Source: an uncultured bacterium
Lineage (GTDB): Bacteria > Vulcanimicrobiota > Xenobia > Xenobiales > Xenobiaceae
Assembly: GCA_934621605.1 (NCBI GenBank)
Contig: CAKTUZ010000019.1
Coordinates: 1 to 61,412 of the forward strand
DNA: 61,412 nucleotides
Reading direction: 5' to 3'
Position 1 is the stretch's first letter. Each line of letters starts with the position of its first letter. A program made the translations under genes and the position numbers. Of the stretch, positions 8,108-15,908 are shown in pieces. The notes under the pieces were generated by a model. It saw nothing but the letters and a program-made list of their open reading frames with translations. It did no database searches and was not told the origin of the DNA.

Positions 8108-9139
8108 TTAGGGATTACATTTTTTGCAAGGGGAGTAGCCGTCGCTAATTAAGCTGCTGCGTGAGCCTGTGTATTCTTCACGATTTCTGCTGCTTATACG
8201 AGCGGCGCTGCTGCAACCGGGACGGTGGAATTTGTGGGTGCTGTTATTAAGGATATAAATATTAACGGCCATGCTCTTAGACGAAGAGGAAGTGCTTGCT
8301 TTGGAATAACTGGAGCTCTTCGTTACTGAGCGTTGAGAGGAAGAACTGTAGCTTTTCTGAGTTTGCTTTTTAGCAACGGTAGTTCCGCCTGTATAAGTGC
8401 TGGTACCGGTTTTGTAATTTATGCTAATTTGTGGCTGTACATTGTAACAATATACATTAAAAAGAACGCTGCGGCCGCCATCTTCGGTGGACATAGCTTC
8501 CATAAGTACGCCGTGAGCTACTAAGTTGTTGCCTTTAAAAACTGGTGTAACGCGGTAAAGTACGTGTTTGCCAGTTTCTTTTACGTAGTCGGCTACCATA
8601 TTTTCAAAAGGCAACATACCTTGCACATTTAAGTATCTGGTGCCGGTAATTAAATTGCAAGGATTGGCATTTTCGGCCGTAAGCTGGTAGCCGATTAAAT
8701 GGCAGCGGTTGTAAAGATATTTACCATCTACACAATCATATTTGGCTAAATGCCAACCGCTAGGTTTTACCTGGCCGATTTTGCCACGTTTGGTGGTGGG
8801 CATAAGGTCGCGTCCCACATTGGCCATAGCCGCACCGCAGCGCCCTAAGTTGTCTAATTGGCTATATTTTTCGTAAGAGCGTGATACTCGGTCAGCTTTA
8901 GTGAAAAAAGGTACGTTTTTGTTTATAACAGCATAAGGCTTGCCGGAATAGGCCGGAACCGAAGCCAAAGAAAAGCGCCCCATACTTATTGGGTTGGCAA
9001 TGCGGCGCGAGGAGGCTGCTAAAAGCAACTCTCCATCTAAGCTATTATCTGTAGCTAAAGCTGGCAAAATAAAGCTTAAGGTAAAAAGCAGTGATAAGAA
9101 AAATAGGTTAAATTTAGATATTTTGTATTTGTTGTACAT
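8108..9139 (-). CDS. Secreted DNA/RNA non-specific endonuclease with C-terminal Cys/His zinc-binding-like module
   Basis: A 343-residue exported nuclease. There is a signal peptide (about 1-29, ending ALAT). The nuclease domain (about 60-235) belongs to the streptococcal EndA-like beta-beta-alpha-metal group. The catalytic His is in NRCHLIG (144-150; H147), where classic members have DRGH. GTRYLNVQGMLPFEN follows and carries the metal-binding Asn region. A Ser-rich linker (about 260-295) leads to a C-terminal module with HKFHRPGC...GYSPCKKCNP, resembling an Ada-type zinc-binding fold that recurs at the end of such nucleases. Likely roles are nutrient scavenging or extracellular DNA turnover. 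It follows the 139-residue gene with a 2-nt gap, so the two form an operon. Confidence 0.88.
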   Translation of the reverse strand: MYNKYKISKFNLFFLSLLFTLSFILPALATDNSLDGELLLAASSRRIANPISMGRFSLASVPAYSGKPYAVINKNVPFFTKADRVSRSYEKYSQLDNLGRCGAAMANVGRDLMPTTKRGKIGQVKPSGWHLAKYDCVDGKYLYNRCHLIGYQLTAENANPCNLITGTRYLNVQGMLPFENMVADYVKETGKHVLYRVTPVFKGNNLVAHGVLMEAMSTEDGGRSVLFNVYCYNVQPQISINYKTGTSTYTGGTTVAKKQTQKSYSSSSQRSVTKSSSYSKASTSSSSKSMAVNIYILNNSTHKFHRPGCSSAARISSRNREEYTGSRSSLISDGYSPCKKCNP

Positions 9140-9141
9140 AG

Positions 9142-9561
9142 TTAACCTTTACGAGTGTATGTCTCTTCAGTAATTTTATCGTGAGAAGAACCAACAAAAT
9201 CGGCAGAACTTTCTAGCTGCCAATTTTGTTGTAAGTCGATATCAAAATAAAAATCGGCCGGATAGTCTCTGTTCCAGCGGAAGATAATAATTTTTTCTGC
9301 TTTATCTTCATAAGCTTGCACAGAGACATTTTCTACCAAACAATATTGGCCTTGGCCAGCCTCAGTTAAAAAATGTTCGCTTACATGAAGTTGCTCCGGT
9401 TTAGCTTCAGTAGCAAACAATTCGGCCGAATATTCGTTTAAAAATAATTTTTCTGGGCCGATTAAAGCTAAAATGCGTTGGCGCAACAGACGATCTTGGC
9501 TTTGACGTCTTTGGTTAAACAACAAGCCGTTACTATTGTCCAAAGCGGCAATAAGGATCAT
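9142..9561 (-). CDS. Conserved hypothetical protein, nuclease-linked
   Basis: A 139-residue protein starting MILIAALDNSNGLLFNQRRQSQD. This N-terminus is typical of a small conserved family in anaerobic Firmicutes, sometimes labelled 'ribonuclease Z' in databases. No metallo-beta-lactamase motif (HxHxDH) is present, so that label is not justified. It has no signal peptide and no membrane segment. It is the first gene of a two-gene operon with the secreted nuclease. This pairing is seen in other anaerobes as far as I recall, suggesting a shared role. Function unknown. Confidence 0.75.
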   Translation of the reverse strand: MILIAALDNSNGLLFNQRRQSQDRLLRQRILALIGPEKLFLNEYSAELFATEAKPEQLHVSEHFLTEAGQGQYCLVENVSVQAYEDKAEKIIIFRWNRDYPADFYFDIDLQQNWQLESSADFVGSSHDKITEETYTRKG

Positions 9562-9760
9562 TTATTCTCTCGCTTTCTTGGGCTGTATATATAATCAAAT
9601 TAGGTGAGCAACTAAGCTAGGCTGCTACCGCAAGACTAATTGTGCGGCCAAAAAACAAATATTGCAAGCTTTTCTGTGTTCACCTAGACCAAAACTTTTT
9701 TTGTCTTGATAAAAAATTAGTCGCTGTCCGTTTTTTGTCGGCAGCCTAAGGGGGGAAAAT

Positions 9761-11332
9761 ATGTTTGCTAGTATTTATACTGCCGCTTTAATCGGCGTCA
9801 ATGCTCATCTAGTTTCTTGTGAAGTTGATATTTCCAAGGGATTGCCGCGCTGTACTGTGGTCGGTTTGCCCGACGCTTCTGTTAATGAAGCCGGCGAACG
9901 TGTTTGGGCTGCTTTTAGTAATTCCGGCTATGAAGCTCCGCTAGGGCGTGTACGTATCAATTTAGCGCCCGCTGAATTGCGCAAAGAAGGAGCCCGCTTC
10001 GATTTGGCTATGGCTTTAGCCGTGTTGGCCGCCGATGACTCCTGTGCGGAAATAATGCCACCTATGCTGCAAAATTGGCTAGTCTTAGGTGAATTGGCTA
10101 TGGATGGCAATGTCCGTCCTGTACGTGGCGTCTTATTAGCTATTTTAATGGCTCAAAAAATGGGCCTAACTAATATTTTAGTGCCTTATGCCAATTTTGC
10201 CGAAGCTTCATTAGTAAAAGGCCTAAATTGTCGTGGCGTTTTCAATTTAAAACATGCTATTTCTCTTATCGGCGGCCAACACGAGCAAGCGCAAGCGCTA
10301 GAGCTAGAGTGCTTAAGCCAATTAAAGTTGGGCGGCGCTTCCTGGCTTGGTGAAAGCGAGAGCTCAGCAAGCTTGGTGTCTTTAGTGGAAGACGATTTAC
10401 AATATGTTTGCGGCCAAGTTGTAGCTAAGCGCGGGTTAGAAATATGTGCTGCCGGTGGCCATCATGTGCTTATGTTGGGGCCGCCAGGATCTGGCAAAAC
10501 TATGTTGGCTCGCTGTCTTCCTTCAATTATGCCGCGCTTAAGCTGTCAGGAAGCTCTGGAAGTAACTTCTATTCACAGCGCCGCCAACTATTGCCCGCAA
10601 CGTCTAATCGACGAAGCGCCTTTCCGTATGCCTTCTTCCAATATTTCGGCTGCTGGTCTTTTAGGTAGCAATCGCCCAGGAGAAATTACTTTGGCTCACA
10701 GAGGAGTTCTCTTTATGGATGAATTTCCCGAATTTCGTCGCGATTGCTTAGAAGCGTTGCGCCGCCCATTAGAAGAAGGCCAAGTAGAAATAGCTCGCGC
10801 CAAAATTCATGCTCAATACCCTTGCCGCTTCACCTTAGTAGCGGCCATGAATCCTTGCCCTTGCGGATATTGGGGCGATAGCGAAAGGGGCTGCGTTTGC
10901 TTACCTTCCAAAAGGCGGCGCTACTTAACACGTTTATCAGGGCCGCTTTTAGATCGTATCGATTTGCAATTGCAAGTCTCCCGCACCAAAGCATCCGAAC
11001 TTTTAGAAACAAAATTGGCTGAAAGTTCGGATACAGTGCGTCAAAGAGTAGAAATGGCTTTAGGTATACAGCGCGAGCGCGGCTGTCGTAACGGCTTTAT
11101 GAATACGGCCCAAACGCGTCGCTTTTGTCTTTTAGATAGAGAAAGTAAAAAATTTTTAGCTGAAGCTATTAGGTTTAACAATTTATCTGGACGAGTTAAA
11201 GACCGCCTGTGCCGTACTGCCAGAACTATTGCCGATTTGGAAGGGCGAGAGCGCATTAGTCTAAGCGATCTTTGTGAAGCAATGGAATACAGAGCCTTCG
11301 ATCGTTTTGCCTCTTCACTTGATCTAGGCTAA
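9761..11332 (+). CDS. comM: YifB/ComM-family Mg-chelatase-like AAA+ ATPase
   Basis: A 523-residue protein of standard family length. It has an N-terminal ChlI-like domain (about 1-170), an AAA+ core with Walker A GPPGSGKT (240-247), LFMDEFPEF as Walker B, the Cys-containing AMNPCPCG loop and a C-terminal lid domain. In Vibrio the family member ComM is a branch-migration helicase that promotes integration during natural transformation; the role here is inferred from that. The start is ATG at 9761 with AAGGGGGG upstream. An imperfect hairpin GCTGtCCG/CGGCAGC (9723-9745) sits just before the ribosome-binding site and could affect translation. Confidence 0.9.
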   Translation: MFASIYTAALIGVNAHLVSCEVDISKGLPRCTVVGLPDASVNEAGERVWAAFSNSGYEAPLGRVRINLAPAELRKEGARFDLAMALAVLAADDSCAEIMPPMLQNWLVLGELAMDGNVRPVRGVLLAILMAQKMGLTNILVPYANFAEASLVKGLNCRGVFNLKHAISLIGGQHEQAQALELECLSQLKLGGASWLGESESSASLVSLVEDDLQYVCGQVVAKRGLEICAAGGHHVLMLGPPGSGKTMLARCLPSIMPRLSCQEALEVTSIHSAANYCPQRLIDEAPFRMPSSNISAAGLLGSNRPGEITLAHRGVLFMDEFPEFRRDCLEALRRPLEEGQVEIARAKIHAQYPCRFTLVAAMNPCPCGYWGDSERGCVCLPSKRRRYLTRLSGPLLDRIDLQLQVSRTKASELLETKLAESSDTVRQRVEMALGIQRERGCRNGFMNTAQTRRFCLLDRESKKFLAEAIRFNNLSGRVKDRLCRTARTIADLEGRERISLSDLCEAMEYRAFDRFASSLDLG

Positions 11333-11384
11333 ATTGTGATACAATCAAAGCGCAACGTTTAGGAAAGTGAGAAGTGAATTTTTT

Positions 11385-11771
11385 ATGATGAACCTTTTGA
11401 ATGGTCTTCTGGGCAATGCTTCCAAAGTTAATGCTGACGACATTACCAAACAATATTCTAAAATTTTTGCCCCTGGTGAAAAGGTAGAACATGTTTATAA
11501 ACAGATCCGCGATCTGATTATTTTTACTGATCGTCGCTTTATTTTTGTTGATATTCAAGGAATTACCGGAAAGAAGGTATCCTTCCATTCTATTCCTTAC
11601 CGCAATATTAGCCACTTTTGCGTTGAAACGGCCGGTTTGGTAGATTTAGACGCGGAATTAAAAATATGGGTTGTCGGCAATTGTACACCAGTAGTCGAAC
11701 TTAAATTTAGCGCCGACTTAGATGTAAACGAAATTCAGAGAGTTTTGGCTGACTACGTTTTGGCCATTTAA
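11385..11771 (+). CDS. Bacterial PH (bPH_1)-domain protein
   Basis: About 128 residues. The start is probably ATG at 11385 or 11388 (M)MNLLNGLLGN. An upstream GTG at 11367 abuts its AGGAAA and is a poorer choice. The whole protein is one bPH domain: a short N-terminal helix and EKVEHVYKQIRDLIIFTDRRFIFVD, then GKKVSFHSIPYRNISHFCVETAG, which is the family's signature stretch. These cytoplasmic beta-sandwich proteins form ring-like oligomers and have no settled function. It lies in the same direction as comM with a 52-nt gap and may be co-transcribed. Confidence 0.85.
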   Translation: MMNLLNGLLGNASKVNADDITKQYSKIFAPGEKVEHVYKQIRDLIIFTDRRFIFVDIQGITGKKVSFHSIPYRNISHFCVETAGLVDLDAELKIWVVGNCTPVVELKFSADLDVNEIQRVLADYVLAI

Positions 11772-11830
11772 TTTGATTGCGCAACCAAGTTGCGAAATGG
11801 GCGTGAACGCACGGCACTATGGCGAGTATG

Positions 11831-11958
11831 TTTTTATTGCCAAGACGTTTGTGCTAAAATGTGGCCTGTTCTTAGCGCGGCTGCTGGCTATGCTCGGCAT
11901 ATCAGCAGCTTAAGCGTTGTTTTTAGTTTTAACTTTTTGCTAAAAGTTGGTTTTTTTT
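11831..11958 (+). promoter_or_regulatory. Putative promoter and structured attenuator leader of nifS
   Basis: A -10-like TAAAAT (11855-11860) has only a weak -35. It is followed by a hairpin GCTGCTG (11880-11886) / CAGCAGC (11903-11909). A terminator-like hairpin AACTTTT (11931-11937) / AAAAGTT (11942-11948) then leads into GG and eight Ts (11951-11958). The T run ends two bases before the nifS ATG and there is no Shine-Dalgarno. This arrangement suggests transcription attenuation or a riboregulator. It matches no riboswitch class I recognise. Confidence 0.45.
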
Positions 11959-11960
11959 AG

Positions 11961-13142
11961 ATGATTTATTTAGATAATGCCGCTACAACTTCGGTTGCGC
12001 CGGAAGTTGTCGAGGCTATGCTGCCGTATTTTACAAAGTTTTATGGCAATCCCTCCAATATCTACGGGCTTTCCTTAGCTTCCCGTCGCGCTTTGGATGC
12101 GGCCAGATCGACGGTAGCCAAATCTATTGGCGCCAAACTTCCGGCTGAGATCTTTTTTACCGGTTGCGGTACCGAATCCGATAATTTAGCTGTTATCGGT
12201 TTAGCTAGGGCCAGACGCGAATTGGGAAACCATATTATTACTTCGACCGTAGAACATCATGCAGTGTTACATGCTTGTGATCAGCTCAAAAAAGAAGGTT
12301 TTGAAATTACTCGCATTCCTGTCGATTCGCAGGGAATGGTTAGCGTGGACAAGGTGGCCGCCGCTTTAACTGATAAGACTGTGGTTGTCTCTATTATGCT
12401 GGCCAACAATGAAGTAGGCACTTTGCAACCTATAGCCGAAATTGCCAAGCTTTTAGCCAACCATCAGGCTTATTTGCATACTGATGCTGTACAGGCAACT
12501 GGCTCTATTCCTATTAATGTTGTGGAATTAGGGGTAGACGCTTTAAGCATGTCTGCTCATAAATTCCATGGCCCCAAAGGAGTAGGCGCTTTGTACTTGC
12601 GCACCGGAGTGCGTCCTTTAAGTGTCAACTATGGGGGCGGCCAAGAGCGCGGTTTGCGTTCAGGTACAGAAAATGTCCCTGGCATTATCGGTTTAGCTAA
12701 AGCCCTAGATATAGCTGTAAGCACTATGAAAGAACGTTCTAAAGAGCTTAAGGCCAAGAGGGACTATTTAATCGAGAAAATTTTAACTTCGGTAAGAGGT
12801 GCCGAACTTACCGGCCATCCCACTTTGCGTTTGCCTGGCAATGCCAGTTTTGTTTTCCCTGGTGTAGAGGGAGAATCTTTAATTATGCAATTGGATCGCA
12901 AAGGTGTATGCGCTTCTTCCGGTTCGGCTTGTGCTTCTTCGGCTTTAGGAATCTCTCATGTACTTGAAGCTATGGGATATCATTCTCCTTTAGGCCGAGG
13001 CAGTTTGCGTCTGACTTTAGATGCTTCCGTTACTTATGAAGAGTTGGATGAAGCTATTGCTATTATTTCTAAAGCAGCTCAAAAGTTGCAAGCTATGGCC
13101 CCTAAGTCTTGTTTTACCAAAGCGCACTCTTGCAGTAGGTAG
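11961..13142 (+). CDS. nifS: Cysteine desulfurase (NifS/IscS class)
   Basis: A 393-residue class V aminotransferase-fold, PLP-dependent enzyme that takes sulfur from L-cysteine for Fe-S cluster assembly. HTDAVQ (173-178) and the PLP lysine K201 in SAHKFHGPKG are present. The catalytic Cys is in the SGSACAS loop (C324), a short loop of the NifS/IscS class I type. The N-terminus MIYLDNAATT is canonical, which fixes the start even though no ribosome-binding site is present. The C-terminal tail has extra Cys (SCFTKAHSC). The iscU-like gene follows 6 nt later, forming an operon. Expression is likely controlled by the leader at 11831-11958. Confidence 0.95.
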   Translation: MIYLDNAATTSVAPEVVEAMLPYFTKFYGNPSNIYGLSLASRRALDAARSTVAKSIGAKLPAEIFFTGCGTESDNLAVIGLARARRELGNHIITSTVEHHAVLHACDQLKKEGFEITRIPVDSQGMVSVDKVAAALTDKTVVVSIMLANNEVGTLQPIAEIAKLLANHQAYLHTDAVQATGSIPINVVELGVDALSMSAHKFHGPKGVGALYLRTGVRPLSVNYGGGQERGLRSGTENVPGIIGLAKALDIAVSTMKERSKELKAKRDYLIEKILTSVRGAELTGHPTLRLPGNASFVFPGVEGESLIMQLDRKGVCASSGSACASSALGISHVLEAMGYHSPLGRGSLRLTLDASVTYEELDEAIAIISKAAQKLQAMAPKSCFTKAHSCSR

Positions 13143-13148
13143 GAAGAT

Positions 13149-13547
13149 ATGGAATATTCAGATTCTGCTTTACAACATGGAGAAAATCCCGTTCACGTTG
13201 GTGAATTGGAAGAATCTCAAGGCCACGCTTTCTCCGAAAACCCTATTTGTGGCGATACGGTTGAGTTTTGGGTCAATCTTGATGCTCAAGGAAAGCGTGT
13301 AGAAGAAGTTGTGTTTAAAGCTTTCGGGTGCTTGGCTGCTACGGCTGCTTCAGACGCTTTGTGTGATCTAGTAAAAGGTAAAACTGTGCAAGAAGCTGCT
13401 TCTGTTGAAGAAGAGCAGATAATAGCAGCTTTGGGTGGTTTGCCTACAGCCAAATATCATGGGGCTTCTTTGGCTCATGATGCTTTCCAAGAGGCTTTAT
13501 ATCAAGCTGAAGAAGTTGCTGCTTTGGAACGAGTGATTAAACCTTAG
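13149..13547 (+). CDS. IscU/NifU-type Fe-S cluster scaffold, third conserved Cys replaced
   Basis: A 132-residue scaffold protein directly after nifS. It keeps PICGD (C34, D36) and the second conserved Cys in FGCLAA (C61). Where IscU has K-x-H-C-S near the C-terminus, this protein has KYHGAS, so the third ligand Cys is Gly105. C72 is extra and might substitute, though it sits in a different helix. The N-terminal YSDSALQHGENPVHVGELEE is recognisable as the IscU start region. Context makes it the partner of the desulfurase. The loss of one ligand means cluster assembly, if it occurs, must use an altered site. The start is ATG at 13149, with a weak GGAAG upstream. Confidence 0.85.
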   Translation: MEYSDSALQHGENPVHVGELEESQGHAFSENPICGDTVEFWVNLDAQGKRVEEVVFKAFGCLAATAASDALCDLVKGKTVQEAASVEEEQIIAALGGLPTAKYHGASLAHDAFQEALYQAEEVAALERVIKP

Positions 13548-13723
13548 GATCTTGGGTTAGTTGCATGGTGCTATTTTTGCTTCTTGACTGAGGTTAAGAT
13601 GCTTTGAGGCAGGGGAAAGAGGGGCTATGGAGGAACAGCAGGGCTAATTTTTTCGTGCGTTCTGAACTTTGGCATTTGTCAAAAACTCGAAGCAGCACAA
13701 CCTAGCTAAAGGAACTGAGCCTT

Positions 13724-14017
13724 TTGACATATTCTTTCTATAACCGAAGAAACGAACGTTACTGCGAACAGCCGATGGTTCGTCGCTGCGCTATCGAACC
13801 GGCGCGTCGCTATTGTTATATTCTGAATAAAGAAATTACCGTTTGTATCAATTATCCAGATTATATCGATTTTAGGCGCAAAGGTCCGGAGGGAGAAATC
13901 TATTGCGAAAACATTATTGAATGCTATCGCAAGGGGGTAAGATGCCGCCATAGCGGCATATCACAACTTTATCCCGATCCTTTTATCCCTCCGGATGCAG
14001 AAAATTCACACGAATAA
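13724..14017 (+). CDS. Small cysteine-rich protein of unknown function
   Basis: A 97-residue protein with a TTG start; AAGGA lies about 10 nt upstream. It has seven Cys spread along its length (C14, C22, C31, C41, C61, C67, C74) and many Arg/Tyr. It ends in a conserved-looking CRHSGISQLYPDPF block. There is no signal peptide. The Cys spacing suggests a metal or Fe-S site, and its position downstream of nifS/iscU fits, but this is only suggestive. A strong terminator follows. No family is recognised with certainty. Confidence 0.6.
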   Translation: MTYSFYNRRNERYCEQPMVRRCAIEPARRYCYILNKEITVCINYPDYIDFRRKGPEGEIYCENIIECYRKGVRCRHSGISQLYPDPFIPPDAENSHE

Positions 14018-14040
14018 CTTAAAGTTAATATCCATAAAAA

Positions 14041-14088
14041 AAGAGCGGTTCGTTCTCGGATTTTTTTCCGGGAACGAACCGCTCTTTT
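14041..14088. terminator. Strong bidirectional terminator
   Basis: A 19-bp near-perfect stem (14041-14059 with 14069-14087, AGAGCGGTTCGTTC / GAACGAACCGCTCT) is flanked by A-rich sequence on the left and TTTT on the right. It separates the convergent Cys-rich gene and the copper-amine-oxidase-N-like gene. Confidence 0.85.
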
Positions 14089-14112
14089 CACAGGCTAAAT
14101 TTTTGCAAAAGA

Positions 14113-15573
14113 CTAGAAGTGGACATTTTTCTCTTGATAACTGGTCTCTTTAGCTCTAGTCATAGTTTGCGAGTAAGTTGGCTCCTTTTCTTGGTTGCGG
14201 TTGTTTCTATTTTTTGCTCTGATCCAGTTGCGACCATTTATACCGGTAGTGGGGATGGGCACTTCTTCAACTACCGAAACTTTGAAGTCTATGCTTAAGT
14301 CTAACAGACAAGCATACTGATGGCCGTCTACGCGTTTGGAAATGTCAACTTGTTGGCCTGGCTCTAAGGGGTTGATAAGGTAGCTTTCCACTACATCCCA
14401 TTGAGAGTTTCTTTTATGGCTTTTTACCATAAATTTGACCATGAATGGTTTCTGTACAGCTAATTCTCCGGTATTACGAATCGTAGCTTTTATTTCGTAA
14501 GCCGTAGCGTAAAATGACATCTGACGCAATACGTCAAAGGCGATAATTTCAGGCTTGGCTGGTTCGGGGCGCTTTTCTTTGGGGTTGGCAGTAGTAGGAT
14601 AGTTATAAGCAGTACGTCCGCTGGGAACAGCAGAGTAACTGATAGTGGCTGGTTGCGGCTGTTGATTATTTGAGGGGTGGCTCATATTAAAATCGGCAGC
14701 GCTCACGCCTGCGGACATACTGGACATTTGGCTTAAGCCAGAAGGATAGCTAATGCCGGGAGAGTTGGCCATAGAAGCTATATCGTCGACGCTGCGGGGA
14801 GTTTCGGTGGTAATTTGGCGGTCGCCTACGTTGGTTGCGGAAACAAGAGGGCGCTCATAAGGTGAGCTTTTGGCATTTTTGGTAGTTAAGCCACCCATAC
14901 CGGCTTCGGGAAAAGCTGGATTTTCCATAGAATCGGGCAGAGAAACGGATGAACTGTAATTGCCGTTGGTATTAGGCATGGCCTCTAAAGGAGGCATACC
15001 AAAAATATTGCCACCGTTTTGAATGTTGGCTAAATAAGCATTTTTGGCGCTAACCCGTCCATTTAAGGCTGGCAGGGGAGCTGTTGCCAACTGATTGTTT
15101 TGATTAGTGACGTTACTGCTGTTGAAATTAGCTGTTTGCACAGCAATTTGTTGCCCTTTTTTGGTAACGGAAGCCTTGATTATGCGGCATAAATCGTCAA
15201 GCTGAACGACTAAATCGTTTTCATATAACCCGGCTGGGGCCTCCAATTTGATCTCCTGACCATTATAAATGCAATGAGAGCGGCCCACGTGGAGAGTGAG
15301 TATAGACTCAGACCAGGAAGCGTCCAATTTATTGCCGTCGAATTCGACGGAAGCTCCGGTTGCTCTGAGTAAAGGCGTGGCTTTTACAGCCAGGTCTTGG
15401 CCAGTCGAGCCTATAACGGCGGAGCGCTCTAAGGCTTGGCCGTTTACGAACACATCTGGATTGATTTGGGCTTGCGTCTGCGGCTGCTGAGCCGAAGCCA
15501 AGCTACTTAACAGACTAAGCAGCAGCACCAAAGATAGGAGCGGCCAAGCCAGCCGTCGACGATTATGTATCAT
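14113..15573 (-). CDS. Secreted protein with copper amine oxidase N-like domain and C-terminal beta-sandwich domain
   Basis: A 486-residue protein starting with a clear signal peptide (WPLLSLVLLLSLLSSLASAQ, cleavage near residue 29). Residues about 35-150 (VFVNGQAL...ATPLLRATGASVEFD...) match the copper-amine-oxidase N-terminal 'stalk' repeat. Many diderm and monoderm anaerobes use this domain as a non-enzymatic cell-envelope module. A Pro/Ser/Asn-rich low-complexity linker (about 170-335) follows. Then comes a beta-rich domain (about 340-455; TIRNTGELAVQKPFMVKFMV) like CARDB/FxLYD domains. The C-terminus is basic. The start is ATG at 15573 with AGAGGAG upstream. It is probably periplasmic or surface-located with a structural role. 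Confidence 0.7.
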   Translation of the reverse strand: MIHNRRRLAWPLLSLVLLLSLLSSLASAQQPQTQAQINPDVFVNGQALERSAVIGSTGQDLAVKATPLLRATGASVEFDGNKLDASWSESILTLHVGRSHCIYNGQEIKLEAPAGLYENDLVVQLDDLCRIIKASVTKKGQQIAVQTANFNSSNVTNQNNQLATAPLPALNGRVSAKNAYLANIQNGGNIFGMPPLEAMPNTNGNYSSSVSLPDSMENPAFPEAGMGGLTTKNAKSSPYERPLVSATNVGDRQITTETPRSVDDIASMANSPGISYPSGLSQMSSMSAGVSAADFNMSHPSNNQQPQPATISYSAVPSGRTAYNYPTTANPKEKRPEPAKPEIIAFDVLRQMSFYATAYEIKATIRNTGELAVQKPFMVKFMVKSHKRNSQWDVVESYLINPLEPGQQVDISKRVDGHQYACLLDLSIDFKVSVVEEVPIPTTGINGRNWIRAKNRNNRNQEKEPTYSQTMTRAKETSYQEKNVHF

Positions 15574-15908
15574 ACAAAAACTCCTCTTTAACTTTGTTCA
15601 GCTAATTTTTTTCTTTACCACGAGTGCCGTAAAGCCCCTGCTTTCAAGCATAGAGATATAAGGCACGTCCACCGAATTTGCGTAAGCAATTGAAAGTGGA
15701 CAACAATTATTAAATATATAACGTGAAAGAATCGCATTTTCTTCGCGTAATATACAAATATATGGGTAGGGCGTTGTTCATTGTAGAGAGCTCTAAGACC
15801 TGTTGATTTTCAGTAGGCAAGGCTCGTTAATAATATATCAGAATCCCCTGGCTTTAGTCATGGAGAGTATGTCGATAGTAAAGCAACAGTTTGATTTTAG
15901 CAAAAAAA
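15574..15908. other. Intergenic region, 335 bp
   Basis: No gene is supported here. The stretch is AT-rich with several TATA-like runs (TTATATATTT near 15710-15720). It probably holds the minus-strand promoter of the secreted protein at 14113-15573 and the end of the aroC transcript. No convincing hairpin terminator was found. Confidence 0.4.

Noticed and set aside
9142..9561. Ribonuclease Z assignment for the 139-residue gene
   Set aside because: No metallo-beta-lactamase HxHxDH motif is present and the protein is less than half the size of RNase Z.
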